A stretch of DNA of 64,000 nucleotides. It comes from Stutzerimonas stutzeri (GTDB lineage: Bacteria; Pseudomonadota; Gammaproteobacteria; Pseudomonadales; Pseudomonadaceae). This document shows, one piece after another, positions 1 to 7,879 of the stretch. The notes under the pieces were generated by a model. It was given only the letters and a program-made list of their open reading frames with translations, ran no database searches and had not been told where the DNA came from. The stretch is taken from positions 62,001 to 126,000 of the forward strand of contig DDKB01000012.1 in the NCBI GenBank assembly GCA_002339675.1. The letters are read 5' to 3'. The number at the start of each line of letters is the position of its first letter. Position 1 is the stretch's first letter. Made by a program: the position numbers and the translations under genes.

Positions 1-172
1 CGGCCTGAGGGTCGTCCAACGCCTTCAGCCATTCTCCACTGCCGTCCTTAGAGGCGCCGTCGATGACGATCCAGCGAAAATTCCGGTAAGTTTGGCTGGC
101 CAGGCTCTGGTAGGTGTCTTTCAGGCCTTCAAAGTTATTCCAATTTATAGTGACGATACTGAACCGGACCAT
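1..172 (-). CDS. Family 2 glycosyltransferase, N-terminal part (runs off the window)
   Basis: This is the first 57 codons of a GT-A-fold glycosyltransferase. The start MVRFSIVTINWNN followed by WIVIDGASKDGS is the classic GT2 N-terminus: the nucleotide-binding strand, then a DGxSxDGS loop. The ATG at 172 has a good AGGTG ribosome site and lies inside the 3' end of the polymerase gene (38 bp overlap), so it is the last visible gene of the exopolysaccharide operon. It presumably adds a sugar to the lipid-linked repeat unit in the cytoplasm. Donor and acceptor cannot be told from this fragment. Confidence 0.85.
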   Translation of the reverse strand, partial: MVRFSIVTINWNNFEGLKDTYQSLASQTYRNFRWIVIDGASKDGSGEWLKALDDPQA

Positions 173-1418
173 AATTCACCTGTTCATAAGTTGCCGTAAG
201 TGAAGAGTCGGCGATCCGCATCTTGCCGTAATAAAGGAAGAAGGCAGCCGCCATACCATAAAGATCGCCCGCGAATGTCAGACCGTTCGAGAGCATGAAG
301 TTGAACATTCCAAAGACGAATGCGACCTGTACTGCGGCGAGCAAACTTCCCTTGTGCGCACATTGGCGCATGATCCAGAGAAAGCCCCCGTAGTAGATAA
401 GCAGCACGGCCAGCGCCAGGAAACCGAAGCGGTAATACACCCCGAAGACGCCGACGTCCGAGAGGTAGAAGTGCGAGTTATAGATGCGTGAGAAACCGCC
501 GTTCCACTGCAGCGACAACGCACCCATGCCAATGAAGTTGTTCTCGCGGATCGCATCGACGATGGTGCTGATGGTCACGTCGCGCACGCCCGGTCCGGAT
601 GTGGCCTCGAATAATAGCGCGTGGAATCGCTCGTACTGCGCCACATAGAACTCGGGGAACAGGAAATAAGACACCACCAGCATGCCGATCCCAAGCACGC
701 TCATCTTCATCAGCGAGTCGATGCGCTTACGGAAGATCCACAGCCCGGCCAGCCCCCAGACCAGCATAGTCTGACGGGTCTGCATCACTAGCCAGAGGTA
801 GGCGACCAGATACAAAAGAATCAGAATCTGCCCTGCCGTGACCCGCTCGCGCATGTTGTACATAAGCATGAACGCGGTGATGGTGACGACGCCGGATCCG
901 ATTCGGAAACGGTTGGGACGCAACAGGTCTTCGTACTGGGTCCAGTCATCGACAGTGAACGCAGCCGCCTTGTTTTCCGGAATGATCCCCAGGTAGTAAC
1001 AGAAGCCAAGCGTCGCGCAGAACAGCGCCACATAGAGGAAGTATCGCCCGAGTTCCTCCTCGGTCGGTTTGGCCATCAGCAGCAGGAACAGGGTCGGAAA
1101 GAACACCAGGTACTCGAGGAACCGGCGCTCCTCGAGCAGGCCGTAGAGCAGCGGCTGGCCGAAGTTGAGATTGGCCAGAAGCGCAGACGCCACGGGAAGC
1201 ATGACGCCCATGAACACAATCCACAGGCTGGTCTTGGACTGATAGACCCACTTCCATGAGACGAACAGGCATGCGGTTGCGCCAATCACCATCAGCAGAA
1301 ACAGTTCCCTGAGGTACGGCACCCCTGCCCGCTTGTCATCCGTCAGAAAGAAACAGGCGGAATTAAGCAGCAGCAGGATGAACAGCAGGTTCTTGTACGC
1401 CAGAACTTTCCTTAACAA
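135..1418 (-). CDS. Wzy-like O-antigen/exopolysaccharide polymerase, polytopic membrane protein
   Basis: The 427-residue protein is almost entirely hydrophobic, with about ten to twelve predicted membrane segments and a longer polar stretch around residues 275-320. This is the usual look of the O-antigen ligase/Wzy polymerase superfamily, which has little sequence conservation. Position between flippase, GDP-fucose genes and glycosyltransferases supports a role polymerising undecaprenyl-linked repeat units at the periplasmic face. The start is a TTG at 1418 behind GGGGA; no ATG lies near. Base composition is visibly less GC-rich than the operon upstream, as is common for polymerase genes exchanged between strains. 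The alternative is a WaaL-type ligase; the EPS context favours Wzy. Confidence 0.75.
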   Translation of the reverse strand: MLRKVLAYKNLLFILLLLNSACFFLTDDKRAGVPYLRELFLLMVIGATACLFVSWKWVYQSKTSLWIVFMGVMLPVASALLANLNFGQPLLYGLLEERRFLEYLVFFPTLFLLLMAKPTEEELGRYFLYVALFCATLGFCYYLGIIPENKAAAFTVDDWTQYEDLLRPNRFRIGSGVVTITAFMLMYNMRERVTAGQILILLYLVAYLWLVMQTRQTMLVWGLAGLWIFRKRIDSLMKMSVLGIGMLVVSYFLFPEFYVAQYERFHALLFEATSGPGVRDVTISTIVDAIRENNFIGMGALSLQWNGGFSRIYNSHFYLSDVGVFGVYYRFGFLALAVLLIYYGGFLWIMRQCAHKGSLLAAVQVAFVFGMFNFMLSNGLTFAGDLYGMAAAFFLYYGKMRIADSSLTATYEQVNYGPVQYRHYKLE

Positions 1419-1649
1419 GCGCTATCCCCAATTTCCAGATATGACATGGCGAACATCGAATCGAGCCGGCCTGTAGACGGCCTTCATCGGCGCCGATCGG
1501 CCCCGGCAGGGAAACATGTGCCTTGCATGGACAACGGTAGTGGCAAAAAGGTCCCATGATCGTCAGGGATCCTCCACCACCTGCAACCGCAACCTGCTCA
1601 CGCACCCGTCGCGCCTGCCCTGCCGCCGGCACAAGTGCCGCTCGCGATC

Positions 1650-2618
1650 TCAGTGGCGGACCTGGTGCTGGTTGTCGACGAACCAGCGATAGGCATCACG
1701 CAACCCGTCTTCGAGGCTGATGCTGGACTGCCAGCCGAGCGCCTTGAGCCGCGAGACGTCCATTAGCTTGCGTGGGGTGCCGTCGGGCTTGCTACTGTCG
1801 AAGATCAGCCGCCCCTGGTATTCGGTGACCCGGGCGATGGTTTCGGCCAGCTCGCGGATGCTGCAGTCGACACCGGTGCCGACGTTGATGTGTGAAAGCA
1901 TCGGCTGGGTATGGGCCTGGTAGGTCTCGTCGTCGAGCTCCAGCACGTGCACGCAGGCGGCGGCCATGTCATCGACATGCAGAAACTCACGCTGCGGCTT
2001 GCCGCTGCCCCAGATCACCACCTCGTCGTCGCCGCGCTGGGTCGCGTCATGGAAGCGCTTGAGCAGCGCCGGAACCACGTGGCTGTTCTCCGGGTGGAAG
2101 TTGTCGTTGGGCCCGTAGAGGTTGGTAGGCATCACGCTGCGGTAATCGCGGCCGTACTGGCGGTTGTAGCTTTCGCACAGTTTGATGCCGGCGATCTTCG
2201 CCACGGCGTAGGGCTCGTTGGTCGGCTCGAGCACGCCGGTGACCAGCGCCTCTTCCTTCATCGGCTGCTCGGCGAACTTCGGGTAGATGCACGAGGAGCC
2301 GAGAAACAGCAGCTTGTTGACGTCGTTGCAGTGCGCCGCGTGGATGATGTTCGCCTCGACCATCAGGTTCTGATAGATGAACTCGGCCGGATAGGTATTG
2401 TTCGCATGGATTCCACCGACCTTGGCCGAGGCCATGTAGACCTGGTCGATCCGGTTCTCGGCGAAGAAGGCGTTCACTGCCGCCTGGTCGACCAGATCCA
2501 GTTCCTCGCGGCCGCGGGTGACCAGGTTGGTATAGCCGAGGGCTTCGAGGCGACGGACGATTGCCGAGCCGACCATGCCGCGATGTCCCGCGACGAAAAT
2601 GCGTGCGTCACGCTTCAT
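1650..2618 (-). CDS. fcl: GDP-L-fucose synthase
   Basis: This 322-residue short-chain dehydrogenase has the GHRGMVGSAIVRRL nucleotide-binding loop at the N-terminus and the family signature GSSCIYPKFAEQPMKEE with a downstream YAVAKIAG (Tyr/Lys pair). It performs the 3,5-epimerisation and NADPH reduction of GDP-4-keto-6-deoxy-mannose to GDP-L-fucose in the cytoplasm. The ATG at 2618 is preceded by GGAG and sits 2 bp after the gmd stop, so the two are translationally coupled. A longer reading frame extends to 2717 but would overlap gmd and lacks family similarity. Together gmd and fcl imply fucose in the exported polymer. Confidence 0.95.
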   Translation of the reverse strand: MKRDARIFVAGHRGMVGSAIVRRLEALGYTNLVTRGREELDLVDQAAVNAFFAENRIDQVYMASAKVGGIHANNTYPAEFIYQNLMVEANIIHAAHCNDVNKLLFLGSSCIYPKFAEQPMKEEALVTGVLEPTNEPYAVAKIAGIKLCESYNRQYGRDYRSVMPTNLYGPNDNFHPENSHVVPALLKRFHDATQRGDDEVVIWGSGKPQREFLHVDDMAAACVHVLELDDETYQAHTQPMLSHINVGTGVDCSIRELAETIARVTEYQGRLIFDSSKPDGTPRKLMDVSRLKALGWQSSISLEDGLRDAYRWFVDNQHQVRH

Positions 2619-2620
2619 GT

Positions 2621-3745
2621 TCAGTTCTCCACACTCACTGGAATATCGAAGCCATGCTCCTTCAGCAGAGCATGGCGCTGGGCAATCTTGAGGTCCTCGC
2701 GAACCATTTCGGCGCACATCTGCTGGACGCTGATTTCCGGCGTCCAGCCGAGGCGCTCTTTCGCCCGGGTCGGGTCACCGAGCAGGGTTTCCACTTCGGC
2801 GGGGCGGAAGTAGCGCGGGTCGATGCGCACGATCTCGTCGCCAACGCGCAGCGCAGGGGCCTTGTCGCCGTCGATGCGGGCGACGATGGCGCGCTCGTCG
2901 ACGCCGCTGCCTTCGAAGCGCAATTCGACGCCAAGTTCCGCAGCCGACCAACGAATGAACTCGCGCACCGAGTACTGCACGCCGGTGGCGATGACGAAAT
3001 CCTCGGCCTTTTCCTGCTGCAGCATCATCCACTGCATGCGCACGTAGTCCTTGGCGTGGCCCCAATCACGCAGCGCGTCGAGGTTGCCCATGTGCAGGCA
3101 CTTTTCCAGGCCCTGGGCGATATTGGCCAGGCCGCGGGTGATCTTGCGCGTCACGAAGGTTTCGCCGCGGCGCGGCGACTCGTGGTTGAACAGGATGCCG
3201 TTGCAGGCATACATGCCATAGGCTTCGCGGTAGTTGACGGTGATCCAGTAGGCGTAGAGCTTGGCCACCGCGTAAGGCGAGCGCGGGTAGAACGGCGTGG
3301 TTTCCTTTTGCGGGATTTCCTGCACCAATCCGTAGAGCTCGGACGTCGAAGCCTGGTAGAAGCGCGTTTTCTTTTCCAGCCCCAGCAGGCGGATCGCCTC
3401 AAGGATGCGCAGCGTGCCCATACCGTCGACATCGGCGGTGTATTCCGGGGCCTCGAAGCTTACCGCCACGTGGGATTGCGCGCCGAGGTTGTAGACCTCG
3501 TCGGGTTGCACTTCACCGATGATGCGGGTCAGGTTGGACGAGTCGGTCAGGTCGCCGTAGTGCAGGACGAAGTTCTGATCCTCGACATGATGGTCTTGAT
3601 ACAAATGGTCGACCCGCTGGGTATTGAACAACGAGGCGCGGCGCTTGATGCCATGCACCTCGTAGCCTTTTTCCAGAAGAAGCTCAGCGAGATAGGAGCC
3701 GTCCTGCCCGGTGATGCCGGTGATCAACGCTTTTTTTCGTTCCAT
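2621..3745 (-). CDS. gmd: GDP-mannose 4,6-dehydratase
   Basis: The 374-residue protein opens with ALITGITGQDGSYLAELLL, the Gmd NADP-binding signature, and carries STSELYG and YAVAKLYAYW (catalytic Thr/Ser, Glu, Tyr and Lys). The HESPRRGETFVTRKI loop is characteristic of Gmd. It converts GDP-D-mannose to GDP-4-keto-6-deoxy-D-mannose, the substrate of the next gene fcl. The start has an AGGTAA ribosome site. It is 48 bp downstream of the glycosyltransferase gene in the same operon. No manA, manB or manC gene is visible, so GDP-mannose must be made elsewhere. Confidence 0.96.
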   Translation of the reverse strand: MERKKALITGITGQDGSYLAELLLEKGYEVHGIKRRASLFNTQRVDHLYQDHHVEDQNFVLHYGDLTDSSNLTRIIGEVQPDEVYNLGAQSHVAVSFEAPEYTADVDGMGTLRILEAIRLLGLEKKTRFYQASTSELYGLVQEIPQKETTPFYPRSPYAVAKLYAYWITVNYREAYGMYACNGILFNHESPRRGETFVTRKITRGLANIAQGLEKCLHMGNLDALRDWGHAKDYVRMQWMMLQQEKAEDFVIATGVQYSVREFIRWSAAELGVELRFEGSGVDERAIVARIDGDKAPALRVGDEIVRIDPRYFRPAEVETLLGDPTRAKERLGWTPEISVQQMCAEMVREDLKIAQRHALLKEHGFDIPVSVEN

Positions 3746-3793
3746 TTTGGGTTACCTGTTCAAGGCGATTGAAAGGAAAGGGGTCGTCAGGGG

Positions 3794-4954
3794 TCAGCTC
3801 GACCGGGCGCTCTTGATCAGCATCTGCAGGCGCTCGAGAAAGCCGACGCATATCACCGGCAGAGAAGGAAACTTGTAGAAGAAGCGGTAGGTGTCGTACT
3901 GCGTCCGCGGGCCGCTCAGCGAGGCGGGGTCTACCTGGGCCGTGTCGATCAGGGCGATGCCCTCGCCCGCCACGTCATGCAGCACGCTCAGCTCCATCGG
4001 TTTCATCGACAGGCTGAAGCTATGCAGGCCGGGTTTCGCCGTGCGGGTCAGCTGCAGGCCGCTGCGGCAGGGCTTGCAGCCGAACAGGTTGACCGTGAAG
4101 TCGTGCCCGGCCAGCTTCGGGTTGAGCCGCTTGAGGGTCGCCGGGGACAGCTCGCAAAAGGCGTCATAGACCGCCAGCGACTCGTCGAACCGGGCGAAGC
4201 GGTAGTCGATGCGCTGCTGCTGAATTGGCACCTGGAAGCGTGACGAGGCAATGTAGAAATGCTCGCCCGGGTCGCCGAAATTGGTGGTCAGCGAGCGGTA
4301 CGGGTAAGCGAAGTACAGGTCGCGGCTGATGATGTAGGCGTTGTAGAGCTTCAGCCAGGACGACTCCGGCCAGCTGCGGATATCGCCCGGAATACCCTCG
4401 ATCCGGCTGATGTCGGTGCCGTTGCTAGCCAACCACTGGCGGAAGCCCTCCCAGTGGCGGCGCGACCAGGCCTGCCCCCAGGAGGCGGCCAGCTGCATGA
4501 AATAGACCGCCGAATCGCCATCGTCGATGGGCGTGAACGGCAGGTTGGCCGTCTGGTTGAACTGCTGGCTGTAGAGGCTGACGCCGGCGATGCGTGGATC
4601 GTCCTCATAGGCGCTCAGGGCCTGCTGGGTGTACGCGTAGAAATACGGCGAGACGAACAGGTCGTCCTCGAGCACCAGCACATCGCCATACTCCTCGGTC
4701 AGGTCGCCGCAGGCCAGCACGTGATTGCGCAAACCCATGCGCTGCTCACGGTGGAGCACGCGCTTTTCACCGTGCGCCCAGGGATAGGCCTCGGCGATCC
4801 GCAGCGGCTCGAGCGTGCCCGAGTTGTCGAGGCTGATCACCAGCCGGATATCCCCGGCGGGGTAATGCGCCTTGCTCAGCGAGTCCAGCAAGCGCAACAG
4901 GCTCTTGGGCCGGTTGTAGCCAATGACGACGATGGTGGGCAGGTGTGCAGTCAT
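3794..4954 (-). CDS. GT-A-fold glycosyltransferase (GNT-I-like) of the EPS operon
   Basis: The chosen start MTAHLPTIVVIGYNRPKSL gives a 386-residue protein. A longer frame to 5050 would overlap the flippase gene. The N-terminal half shows a GT-A nucleotide-binding fold with the acidic DXD-like motif VLVLEDDLFVSPYF near residue 100 and a later WGQAWSRRHW segment, resembling GlcNAc-transferase-I-like enzymes. It should be a cytoplasmic or peripheral membrane enzyme building the lipid-linked repeat. There is no strong Shine-Dalgarno at this ATG, so translation may be coupled to the upstream flippase. Sugar specificity is unknown. Confidence 0.72.
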   Translation of the reverse strand: MTAHLPTIVVIGYNRPKSLLRLLDSLSKAHYPAGDIRLVISLDNSGTLEPLRIAEAYPWAHGEKRVLHREQRMGLRNHVLACGDLTEEYGDVLVLEDDLFVSPYFYAYTQQALSAYEDDPRIAGVSLYSQQFNQTANLPFTPIDDGDSAVYFMQLAASWGQAWSRRHWEGFRQWLASNGTDISRIEGIPGDIRSWPESSWLKLYNAYIISRDLYFAYPYRSLTTNFGDPGEHFYIASSRFQVPIQQQRIDYRFARFDESLAVYDAFCELSPATLKRLNPKLAGHDFTVNLFGCKPCRSGLQLTRTAKPGLHSFSLSMKPMELSVLHDVAGEGIALIDTAQVDPASLSGPRTQYDTYRFFYKFPSLPVICVGFLERLQMLIKSARSS

Positions 4955-4997
4955 AGAATGTCCATACCACGTAAACGGAAAAAGGTAGCGCGGCGCA

Positions 4998-6371
4998 TTA
5001 GCCCGCCTCGTGTTGGCGCCGATACCAGCGTCGCGCCGAAATCGTGACAATTACCACCAGCGTCGGATAAATCACGAGACTGGCGGCGGCAAAGGCCTGC
5101 ACCGTCGCCAGCGCGGTGCCGAACACCCAGGCGCCGACAACCAGCGCCAGCACCCGCAGGCTGGTGCTGAAGATTTCGAAAAACAGGAAGCGAGCCTGCA
5201 GCGACAGTGCCGGCACCGCCACCACGCAGGGCCGGGAGACGAACACCACGTACTCGGCCAGGGCCAGCCAGCGCGCATATTCGCCAGCCACGTGCCACTG
5301 CTCGCCGAACACCAGGGCGAACAGCCAGGGGCCGAATATCGCCACCAGTGAAAACGGCACCAGGCCAACCAAACCCAGCGCCGTGGTCGCCTTCAGCAGC
5401 ATGGCTGCGACCGGTTCACGGTCGTGTATCGCCCGGCTGATGCGCGGGTAATAGACGTCGGCCACAGACTTGCCGATGAGGTTGGTCGGCATGGTCAGGG
5501 CCTGCCGGCACAAGGCGAAGAACCCCGCCGCCGCCGGCCCGAAGTAGGCGGCCAGCACCAGCGTCGGCAGGTGCTGGGACACCGCGTTGATGAGCATGAC
5601 CGGTGCGCGGAACGTCGGGAAATCCCGATACCGATACGCCAGCTCGCCAAGCCGTGGCGTTTGCGTTGACGCGCCGGCGTCATCGCCCGGCTGCTCCGGC
5701 TGCGCCTTGGCGCGCCACATCGCCAGCCCGAGCAGACTGGCGTGCAGGGCCTGCTGCAACGCCGTGGTGGCCACCAGGACCAGCGCTGACGGCTGCCAGG
5801 CACCGGCCAGGGTCCGCAGGGTGTTGAACAGCACCGAATGCCCGACCGCCACGCTCGCGGTGATGTGAAAGCGCTGGGTGCGGAACAGCCATTGCTGGCA
5901 GACCTCCAGGGCCGCGCCGCTGAACATCACCAACGGGACCAGCATCAGGTAAGGCTGGATGATTTCGATGTCCGCCATCGCCGCCAGTCGTCCACCGAAC
6001 AACTGCAGCACCAGCGCGACCAGCAGCGCCAGCAGCAGCGCGATGCCCAGCGCTAGGCGCACCAGGCCACGGGCGTCGCCGTCGCGCTTGGGCAGCACGA
6101 TGGCAATCGGGTAGGTCAGCGCCGCGATCGGGATCAGCATCATGGTCACGCTGAGGAAGGTGCCCAGCACGCCATAGGCTTCAGGCCCGTAGAGCCGCGT
6201 GATCACCGGCATGAACGTGAGGGTGATCGCCTGCGCGCCGGCGGTGCCGGACACCACGGTGACGATGTTGCGCAGCAACTTGCTGCGCAGGCTGCTCTGC
6301 CACAGGGCCGCGAAACGCCCCTTGGGCAAGGGGTCGTCCTGGCGCATGTCCGGCTGGTCGATGGCGCTCAC
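4998..6371 (-). CDS. Wzx-like polysaccharide flippase (MOP/lipopolysaccharide family)
   Basis: This polytopic protein (457 residues) has TLTFMPVITRLYGPEAYGVLGTF near its start, the typical entry helix of Wzx/MVF-type flippases (RLYGPEAYG), followed by about twelve to fourteen membrane helices. It would move undecaprenyl-diphosphate repeat units to the periplasm. I chose the GTG at 6371 because GAGG lies 7 bases upstream; the ATG at 6347 has no ribosome site. It starts 13 bp after ugd ends. A charged loop rich in Gln, Pro and Asp lies in the middle. The role is inferred from fold and operon position. Confidence 0.82.
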   Translation of the reverse strand: MSAIDQPDMRQDDPLPKGRFAALWQSSLRSKLLRNIVTVVSGTAGAQAITLTFMPVITRLYGPEAYGVLGTFLSVTMMLIPIAALTYPIAIVLPKRDGDARGLVRLALGIALLLALLVALVLQLFGGRLAAMADIEIIQPYLMLVPLVMFSGAALEVCQQWLFRTQRFHITASVAVGHSVLFNTLRTLAGAWQPSALVLVATTALQQALHASLLGLAMWRAKAQPEQPGDDAGASTQTPRLGELAYRYRDFPTFRAPVMLINAVSQHLPTLVLAAYFGPAAAGFFALCRQALTMPTNLIGKSVADVYYPRISRAIHDREPVAAMLLKATTALGLVGLVPFSLVAIFGPWLFALVFGEQWHVAGEYARWLALAEYVVFVSRPCVVAVPALSLQARFLFFEIFSTSLRVLALVVGAWVFGTALATVQAFAAASLVIYPTLVVIVTISARRWYRRQHEAG

Positions 6372-6384
6372 CGGCAGACCTCGC

Positions 6385-7731
6385 TCAGGCCTGAACCGGC
6401 TGGCGACCGATGCCGTAGTAGCTGAAGCCCTCGCGCCTGACCTGCTCGCGGTCGTACTGGTTACGGCCATCAAGGATCAGCGGCGTGTTGAGCAGGCGCT
6501 TCAGGGCACGGAAATCCGGGCGGCGGAATGGCTTCCATTCGGTGACCAGGCACAGGGCGTCGGCATCGATCGCCGCCTCGTACTGGCCTTCGACGATCTG
6601 CAGTCGGCCGTCATCGAACCAGGCCTGGGGGAACTCCCGGCGTGCCGTCTCGCGCGCCACCGGGTCGAAAGCACGCACCTTGGCACCGGCCTCGATCAGG
6701 CTGTTGATCAACACCACGCTCGGCGCTTCGCGCATGTCGTCGGTCCCCGGCTTGAACGCCAGCCCCCACACGGCGAACGTCCGGCCATTGAGGTCGCCAT
6801 TGAAGTGCGTCGACAGCTTGTTGAACAGCGAGTGCTTCTGCTGATCATTGCGCGCTTCCACCGCCTGCAGCAGCTTGGGCTCGAAGTCGTTCTGGTGCGC
6901 GATGTTGATCAGCGCCTTGACGTCCTTCGGGAAGCAGGAGCCGCCGTAGCCGCAACCGGCGTATATGAAGTGGTAGCCGATGCGCTCATCCGAGCCGATG
7001 CCCAGGCGCACGTTTTCAACGTCGACGTCGAGGCGCTCGCAGAGGCTGGCGATTTCGTTCATGAAGGAAATCTTCGTCGCCAGCATCGCGTTGGCCGCGT
7101 ACTTGGTCATTTCCGCGTCGCGGATGCCCATGAACATGGTCCGCGGCCGGTTGCGGATAAACGGCGCGTAGAGCGCGCTCATCACCTGCCGGGCGTGGTC
7201 GTTATCAGCGCCAATGACGATACGGTCCGGATGCATGAAGTCGTTGACCGCCGCGCCCTCCTTGAGGAACTCGGGGTTGGACACGACAGAAAACGCGATG
7301 TCGAGGCCGCGCGCTTCCAGGCGCTCGGCCACGGCGGCGCGAACCAGGTCGGCGGTGCCGACCGGGACCGTCGACTTGTTCACCACGATGGCCGGCGAGG
7401 TGAGCGTGTCGCCGATCTGCCGCGCCACTTCCAGCACGTAGCGCAGATCCGCCGAGCCGTCTTCGCCGGGCGGCGTGCCGACGGCGATGAAGAACACCTC
7501 GGACTGCTCCACCGCCTCGCCCAGCGAGGTGGTGAAGTGCAGGCGCCCGGAGGCGTGGTTCTCGGTGACGATTTCCTCGAGGCCCGGCTCGTAGATCGGC
7601 AGGATGCCCTGCTTGAGGTTCTCGATCTTGGTGGTGTCGACATCGACGCAATAGACCATGTTACCCATTTCCGCGATGCAGGCTCCGGTCACCAGCCCGA
7701 CGTAGCCGCTTCCAACGACGGTGATGTTCAT
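6385..7731 (-). CDS. ugd: UDP-glucose 6-dehydrogenase
   Basis: The 448-residue enzyme has the N-terminal GSGYVGLVTGACIAEMG dinucleotide fold, GTPPGEDGSADL, NKSTVPVGT and the catalytic-cysteine motif GCGYGGSCFPKD (nucleophile Cys266). It oxidises UDP-glucose twice, with NAD+, to UDP-glucuronate. In this operon it would supply glucuronic acid for an acidic exopolysaccharide. The ATG follows GAGGATCC. GDP-mannose dehydrogenase AlgD is a relative; no other alginate gene is present, so UDP-glucose dehydrogenase is preferred. Confidence 0.9.
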   Translation of the reverse strand: MNITVVGSGYVGLVTGACIAEMGNMVYCVDVDTTKIENLKQGILPIYEPGLEEIVTENHASGRLHFTTSLGEAVEQSEVFFIAVGTPPGEDGSADLRYVLEVARQIGDTLTSPAIVVNKSTVPVGTADLVRAAVAERLEARGLDIAFSVVSNPEFLKEGAAVNDFMHPDRIVIGADNDHARQVMSALYAPFIRNRPRTMFMGIRDAEMTKYAANAMLATKISFMNEIASLCERLDVDVENVRLGIGSDERIGYHFIYAGCGYGGSCFPKDVKALINIAHQNDFEPKLLQAVEARNDQQKHSLFNKLSTHFNGDLNGRTFAVWGLAFKPGTDDMREAPSVVLINSLIEAGAKVRAFDPVARETARREFPQAWFDDGRLQIVEGQYEAAIDADALCLVTEWKPFRRPDFRALKRLLNTPLILDGRNQYDREQVRREGFSYYGIGRQPVQA

Positions 7732-7879
7732 AGCAGGATCCTCGATTCAGTCATTGATACAGGCATGCCCCCGGCTCGACCTGACGGTGGCCGTTGGCGC
7801 AATTCTCTGGGCAGGTAGTCAAGCCGGGCCGCCCCCGCTTCGGCGAGAGGCGACCCGGTAGGGGATAGCGCGAGCCGGG

